From Pseudomonadota bacterium (lineage in GTDB: Bacteria > Pseudomonadota > Gammaproteobacteria > Burkholderiales > SG8-41), in contig JAEYXO010000229.1 of NCBI GenBank assembly GCA_023431245.1, positions 1 to 10,944 on the forward strand: a stretch of DNA of 10,944 bases, written 5' to 3'. Under the pieces are notes generated by a model, which ran no database searches, was not told the origin of the DNA, and saw nothing but the letters and a program-made list of their open reading frames with translations. The translations under genes and the position numbers were made by a program. Positions 7,990-10,944 of the stretch are shown piece by piece. How positions within the stretch are numbered: the stretch's first letter is position 1; the number at the start of each line of letters is the position of its first letter.

Positions 7990-7995
7990 TAAAAT
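7990..7995 (+). promoter_or_regulatory. cysE: Possible -10 element of a cysE promoter
   Basis: TAAAAT matches the sigma70 -10 at 5 of 6 positions and is followed by a 53-bp leader to the cysE ATG. No good -35 hexamer is present 16-18 bp upstream, which would fit an activator-dependent promoter using the repeats at 7941-7970. The leader contains a short hairpin, GGACC-GCG-GGTCC, at 8011-8023. Confidence 0.3.
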
Positions 7996-8048
7996 AGTGG
8001 GTCTTATCCCGGACCGCGGGTCCATTTCCCATCAATCAGGCGATACCG

Positions 8049-8771
8049 ATGTTCGAGCGGATCAAAGAAGAAATTTCAGTGGTATTCGAGCGCGATCCCG
8101 CGGCGCGCAGCACCTGGGAGGTGGTGACCTGTTATCCGGGTTTCCATGCGCTGCTGCTGCACCGCTTCTCGCATTGCGTCTGGCACCAGGGATTCAAGTG
8201 GCTGGCGCGCTGGCTGGCGCATGCCGGACGCTGGCTGACCGGCATCGAGATCCATCCGGGGGCGCGTATCGGCCGGCGCTTCTTCATCGACCACGGCATG
8301 GGCGTGGTGATCGGCGAGACCGCCGAAATCGGCGATGACTGCACCTTGTACCACGGGGTCACGCTGGGCGGCACCACCTGGAACAAGGGCAAGCGCCATC
8401 CGACGCTGAAGAACGGCGTGGTGATCGGTGCCGGTGCCAAGATCCTCGGCCCGATCACCATCGGCGAGAACGCCAAGATCGGTTCCAACGCGGTGGTCGT
8501 GAAGGACGTGCCGGACAACGCCACCGCGATCGGCATTCCGGCGCGTCTGGTCGAAAGCCAGGAAGTGGCGGGCCGCTTCGCCGCCTACGGCATCGCGCGT
8601 GACGCCAACGATCCGGTGACGAAGGCGATGCATGCGTTGATTGACCACAGCGCGGAAACCGACAAGCGCATCGACCAGATCCTGGCCGAGTTGCAGCGCC
8701 TGGGCCTGAAGATCGAAGGGGCTGAAACCGAGAAGCTGGATGCCGGCAGCCTCAACCGTATTGTTGATTGA
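8049..8771 (+). CDS. cysE: Serine O-acetyltransferase CysE
   Basis: CysE makes O-acetylserine from serine and acetyl-CoA, the committed step to cysteine. The 240-residue product has a short helical N-terminus and then left-handed beta-helix hexapeptide repeats from about residue 66 (IEIHPGARIG) to 165. Active-site motifs are DHGMGVVIGE (Asp81, His82), HGVTLGGT (from 102) and RHPTLKNGVVIGAGAKILG (Arg116, His117). It is shorter at the N-terminus than E. coli CysE (273), resembling the short EpsC-like form. Residues about 185-240 form a charged helical C-terminal extension (DKRIDQILAELQRLG) not explained by the fold. The start codon lacks a clear Shine-Dalgarno sequence. It precedes iscR by 104 bp, supplying cysteine for the desulfurase. 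Feedback inhibition by cysteine is known for the family but not readable here. Confidence 0.95.
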   Translation: MFERIKEEISVVFERDPAARSTWEVVTCYPGFHALLLHRFSHCVWHQGFKWLARWLAHAGRWLTGIEIHPGARIGRRFFIDHGMGVVIGETAEIGDDCTLYHGVTLGGTTWNKGKRHPTLKNGVVIGAGAKILGPITIGENAKIGSNAVVVKDVPDNATAIGIPARLVESQEVAGRFAAYGIARDANDPVTKAMHALIDHSAETDKRIDQILAELQRLGLKIEGAETEKLDAGSLNRIVD

Positions 8772-8787
8772 ATTGCTCGGGTAAGTT

Positions 8788-8812
8788 ATACTTGAGCGCA
8801 GTTGCAGGGTAT
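8788..8812 (+). promoter_or_regulatory. Candidate IscR type 1 binding site
   Basis: A 25-bp element runs from ATACTTGA (8788-8795) to GGGTAT (8807-8812). Against the E. coli type 1 IscR consensus as I recall it, I count about 18 of 25 positions, with the first eight and last six all matching; the mismatches fall in the centre. It lies 63 bp upstream of the iscR ATG and ends at the first base of a possible -35. Autorepression of the cluster by [2Fe-2S]-IscR is the natural inference. Confidence 0.6.
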
Positions 8813-8840
8813 TGGGCGGCGTAGCGATGTATTTCATAAG
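8812..8840 (+). promoter_or_regulatory. Possible sigma70 promoter of the iscR operon
   Basis: TTGGGC (8812-8817) and CATAAG (8835-8840, 4/6 to the -10) are separated by 17 bp. The next 25 bases are AT-rich and lead to the Shine-Dalgarno sequence GAGGTG at 8865-8870. The -35 is weak, but its position directly after the IscR-like site supports it. Confidence 0.4.
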
Positions 8841-8875
8841 TATTTGATTTTATTGATTATTTTTGAGGTGCCACG

Positions 8876-9352
8876 ATGAGACTGACGACCAAGGGCCGAT
8901 TTGCGGTAACCGCGATGGTGGATCTGGGGATGCGCCATGGCACCGGGCCGGTGACGCTGGCAGAAATCAGCGGCCGGCAGAAGATTTCGCTGTCCTATCT
9001 CGAGCAGCTCTTCGGCAAGCTGCGCCGGCGCGGCATCGTCGATTCGGTGCGTGGTCCCGGCGGCGGTTATTGCCTGGCGCGTGATGCGGCACAGCTGACC
9101 GTGGCCGACATCATTCTCGCGGTCGACGAGCCGATCGACGCCACACAGTGCGCCGGCAAGGAAAACTGCAAGGACGAGGAGAAATGCCTGACCCACGACC
9201 TGTGGGCCAACCTCAACGAGCGCATTTTTGACTACCTCGGTTCGGTGACGCTGCGCCAACTGGTGGAGAACCAGCGCGCCAAGGAAGCGGGCATTGCGCC
9301 GGTGCATGACATGCGCCTGGTGGCGCGGCGGCAGAGCGCCGCGACGGTCTGA
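8876..9352 (+). CDS. iscR: Fe-S cluster-sensing transcription regulator IscR
   Basis: IscR is an Rrf2-family regulator that binds a [2Fe-2S] cluster and represses its own operon when clusters are plentiful. The 158-residue product starts MRLTTKGRFAVTAM, with a winged helix (SLSYLEQLFGKLRRRGIVDSV, about 39-59, split as recognition helix and wing) and the wing signature RGPGGGYCLA. The cluster ligands Cys92, Cys98, Cys104 and His107 are at exactly the E. coli numbers (motif KCLTHDLW). A good Shine-Dalgarno sequence, GAGGTG, sits 5 bases before ATG 8876. The operator candidate is at 8788-8812. The gene is 17 bp before the desulfurase gene, so they are cotranscribed. The ligand set separates it from RirA, NsrR and CymR relatives. 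Confidence 0.96.
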   Translation: MRLTTKGRFAVTAMVDLGMRHGTGPVTLAEISGRQKISLSYLEQLFGKLRRRGIVDSVRGPGGGYCLARDAAQLTVADIILAVDEPIDATQCAGKENCKDEEKCLTHDLWANLNERIFDYLGSVTLRQLVENQRAKEAGIAPVHDMRLVARRQSAATV

Positions 9353-9369
9353 GGCCTGCGCTTAACGCC

Positions 9370-10512
9370 ATGCACGTCTACTTCGACCATAACGCCACGA
9401 CGCCGCTCGACGGGCGCGTACTCGAGGCCATGCTGCCGTACCTGCGCGAGCAGTGCGGCAACGCCTCGAGCCGCCACGAATACGGCACCGTCGCGCGCAA
9501 GGCGGTCGAGGATGCGCGTGAGCAGGTTGCGGCGCTGGTGGGCGTGCAGCCGGTGCAGGTCATATTCACCAGTGGCGGCACCGAGGCGAACAACCTGTTC
9601 ATCCGCGGCGCCGCCGCCGGCATGAAGCCGGGGCAGGTCGCGGTGAGCGCGATCGAGCATCCCTGTGTCACCGCCCCGGCGCAGGATCTGGCACGCCAGG
9701 GCTGGACTTTCCGCAAGCTGCGGGTGAATCGCGATGGCCTGGTCGATGCGGCCGATGTTGATGCGGCGCTCGCCGAAAAAACGGCGCTGATGTCGGTGAT
9801 GCTGGCGAACAACGAAACCGGTGTGATCCAGGACGTTGCCGCGATCGGCGAACGCGCGCGCCGTGCCGGCGCGGTGATGCATACCGACGCGGTGCAGGCG
9901 CTGGGCAAGATTCCGGTGGAGTTTCCTGCGCTCAACGTGCAGGCGATGACCCTGTCCGCGCACAAGATCTGCGGCCCCAAGGGCGCCGGCGCGCTGGTGG
10001 TCGACAAGCGGCTGGATCTGCGCGCGCTGCTCGCCGGTGGCGGCCAGGAGCGGGGGCTGCGCGGCGGCACCGAGAACGTGCCGGCGATCGCCGGCTTCGG
10101 CGCGGCCTGCGAACTGGCGGCTTCGCGGCTGGCAGAGCTGGGGCCGCGGCTGGCGGCACTGCGCGACCGTTTCGAACGCGGGCTGGCCGGTCTGGGCGGC
10201 ATTGTTTTCGGTTCTTTGGCGCCGCGGCTGCCGAACACCTCCTATTTCGCCTTCGCCGGCATCCATGGCGAGACGCTGGTGATCGAACTGGACAAGGCGG
10301 GTTACGCGGTGGGTTCGGGGGCGGCCTGTTCCAGCGCCAGCACTGCGCCCTCGGGCACGCTGCTGGCGATGGGTGTCGAGCCTGAACTCGCGCGAGGTGC
10401 GGTGCGTTTTTCGCTGGGTGCCGCCAACACGGCGGAGCAGGTGGACGGATTTCTGGCGGCGCTGGCGGCGGTCGTGCAGCGCCTGCGGCGGCTGACCGCC
10501 GTCGCGGTCTGA
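9370..10512 (+). CDS. iscS: Cysteine desulfurase, NifS/IscS group I
   Basis: A PLP enzyme that takes sulfur from cysteine as an enzyme persulfide and passes it to cluster scaffolds. The 380-residue product begins MHVYFDHNATTPLDGRV. Visible active-site residues: His97 (IEHP), Asp173 and Gln176 (HTDAVQALG), Lys199 for the PLP Schiff base (SAHKICGPKG), and Cys320 in the flexible loop GSGAACSSAS. The long loop and spacing place it in group I, not the SufS group. It is about 24 residues shorter than E. coli IscS and ends in LRRLTAVAV, lacking the C-terminal tail that contacts IscU. The segment GGGQERGLRGGTENVPAI is more NifS-like. There is no strong Shine-Dalgarno sequence. Its neighbours are iscR and iscA, with no iscU, so the sulfur acceptor may be the Suf scaffold. 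Naming as iscS rather than nifS is by context. Confidence 0.9.
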   Translation: MHVYFDHNATTPLDGRVLEAMLPYLREQCGNASSRHEYGTVARKAVEDAREQVAALVGVQPVQVIFTSGGTEANNLFIRGAAAGMKPGQVAVSAIEHPCVTAPAQDLARQGWTFRKLRVNRDGLVDAADVDAALAEKTALMSVMLANNETGVIQDVAAIGERARRAGAVMHTDAVQALGKIPVEFPALNVQAMTLSAHKICGPKGAGALVVDKRLDLRALLAGGGQERGLRGGTENVPAIAGFGAACELAASRLAELGPRLAALRDRFERGLAGLGGIVFGSLAPRLPNTSYFAFAGIHGETLVIELDKAGYAVGSGAACSSASTAPSGTLLAMGVEPELARGAVRFSLGAANTAEQVDGFLAALAAVVQRLRRLTAVAV

Positions 10513-10527
10513 ACAAGGAGCATGAAG

Positions 10528-10863
10528 ATGGCAATCCAGTTGACGGAAAGTGCGGCAAAACAGATCAACGCGCAGCTTGCGAAGCGCGGCAAGGGCCTGG
10601 GACTGCGGGTCGGCGTCAAGAAGACCGGCTGCTCAGGCTGGGCCTACACCTACGACTACGCAGATGCGGTGCAGGGCGGCGACCAGGTATTCGAGGCGCA
10701 TGACGCGAAGCTGGTTGTCGACGGCGAGAGCCTCGAGTTCCTCGAGGGCTCGACCATCGACTACGTGCGTGAGGGCCTGAAGCAGGCCTTCAAGGTCAAC
10801 AACCCCAACGTCGACGCCACCTGCGGCTGCGGCGAGAGTTTCACGGTCAAGGCCGGCGGCTGA
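10528..10863 (+). CDS. iscA: A-type Fe-S carrier IscA/SufA
   Basis: A-type carriers hold and deliver Fe-S clusters or iron. The 111-residue protein has the three defining cysteines: Cys35 in KKTGCSGW and Cys99/Cys101 in ATCGCGESF, at the same numbers as E. coli IscA. An ATG at 10522 would add two residues, but the Shine-Dalgarno sequence AAGGAG (10515-10520) is only 1 base from it and 7 from ATG 10528, so 10528 is chosen; the cysteine numbering agrees. It lies 15 bp after the desulfurase gene and 31 bp before the next ATG. Whether to call it iscA or sufA depends on the genes beyond the right edge. Confidence 0.93.
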   Translation: MAIQLTESAAKQINAQLAKRGKGLGLRVGVKKTGCSGWAYTYDYADAVQGGDQVFEAHDAKLVVDGESLEFLEGSTIDYVREGLKQAFKVNNPNVDATCGCGESFTVKAGG

Positions 10864-10894
10864 TCGCCGCAACCGGGCCCCCAACGGACACCCC

Positions 10895-10944
10895 ATGAGC
10901 ACAGTACTCGACACCCTCGTCAGCCAGCCCTACAAGCACGGTTT
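10895..10944 (+). CDS. sufB: Probable Fe-S assembly scaffold SufB, first 16 codons (runs off window)
   Basis: From ATG 10895 the frame reads MSTVLDTLVSQPYKHG to the edge. The QPYK-(Y/H)-G segment is characteristic of the SufB N-terminus in the shorter SufB proteins. SufB with SufC and SufD forms the cluster-building scaffold. The placement directly after iscA on the same strand supports this. Only 16 residues are visible, so the call rests on one motif and context. Confidence 0.68.
   Translation, partial: MSTVLDTLVSQPYKHG

Noticed and set aside
10522..10527. Upstream ATG giving an iscA product two residues longer
   Set aside because: Only one base separates it from the Shine-Dalgarno sequence, while the ATG at 10528 is 7 bases away and gives the family's cysteine numbering.

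Overview
The window (about 65% G+C by eye) looks like chromosomal DNA of a beta- or gammaproteobacterium. The evidence is the E. coli-like residue numbering in MutS (Phe36/Glu38), SuhB (start MHPMLN), IscR (Cys92/98/104, His107) and IscA (Cys35/99/101), and the gene order suhB, trmJ, cysE, iscR, iscS, which is typical of those classes. The genus cannot be fixed from the window. I see no mobile element, CRISPR array, tRNA or rRNA.

Layout, left to right. (1) 1-1629, minus: the first 543 codons of mutS; the ATPase end lies outside the window. (2) 1630-1962: a gene-free divergent region with a perfect 7-2-7 inverted repeat and an 11-bp tandem repeat. (3) 1963-6255, plus: a signalling operon of a 1064-residue membrane histidine kinase (periplasmic Cache-like sensor, four PAS domains), a 138-residue Rcp1-like stand-alone receiver, and a TPR lipoprotein whose GTG start overlaps the receiver's stop codon. 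(4) 6283-7080, minus: suhB, convergent with the lipoprotein gene and divergent from trmJ. (5) 7159-7938, plus: trmJ, a tRNA 2'-O-methyltransferase. (6) 8049-8771, plus: cysE, serine O-acetyltransferase, behind a leader with a repeated GGTAATT motif. (7) 8876 to the right edge, plus: iscR, a NifS/IscS-type cysteine desulfurase, iscA, and the first codons of an apparent sufB.

The right-hand genes make metabolic sense together. CysE commits serine to cysteine synthesis, the desulfurase strips sulfur from cysteine, IscA is an A-type cluster carrier, SufB begins the SufBCD scaffold, and IscR senses Fe-S status. A 25-bp element at 8788-8812 matches the IscR type 1 site in both outer arms and sits directly upstream of a plausible iscR promoter. 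The notable point is that the cluster begins like an isc operon but has no iscU and appears to pass into suf genes; the desulfurase also lacks the C-terminal tail that contacts IscU in E. coli IscS. This hybrid layout resembles known alphaproteobacterial iscR-iscS-suf operons, so it is unusual rather than wholly new.

The left-hand operon is a sensor system with an unknown signal and no DNA-binding or enzymatic output domain in the window. I found no clear evidence of a wholly undescribed system.
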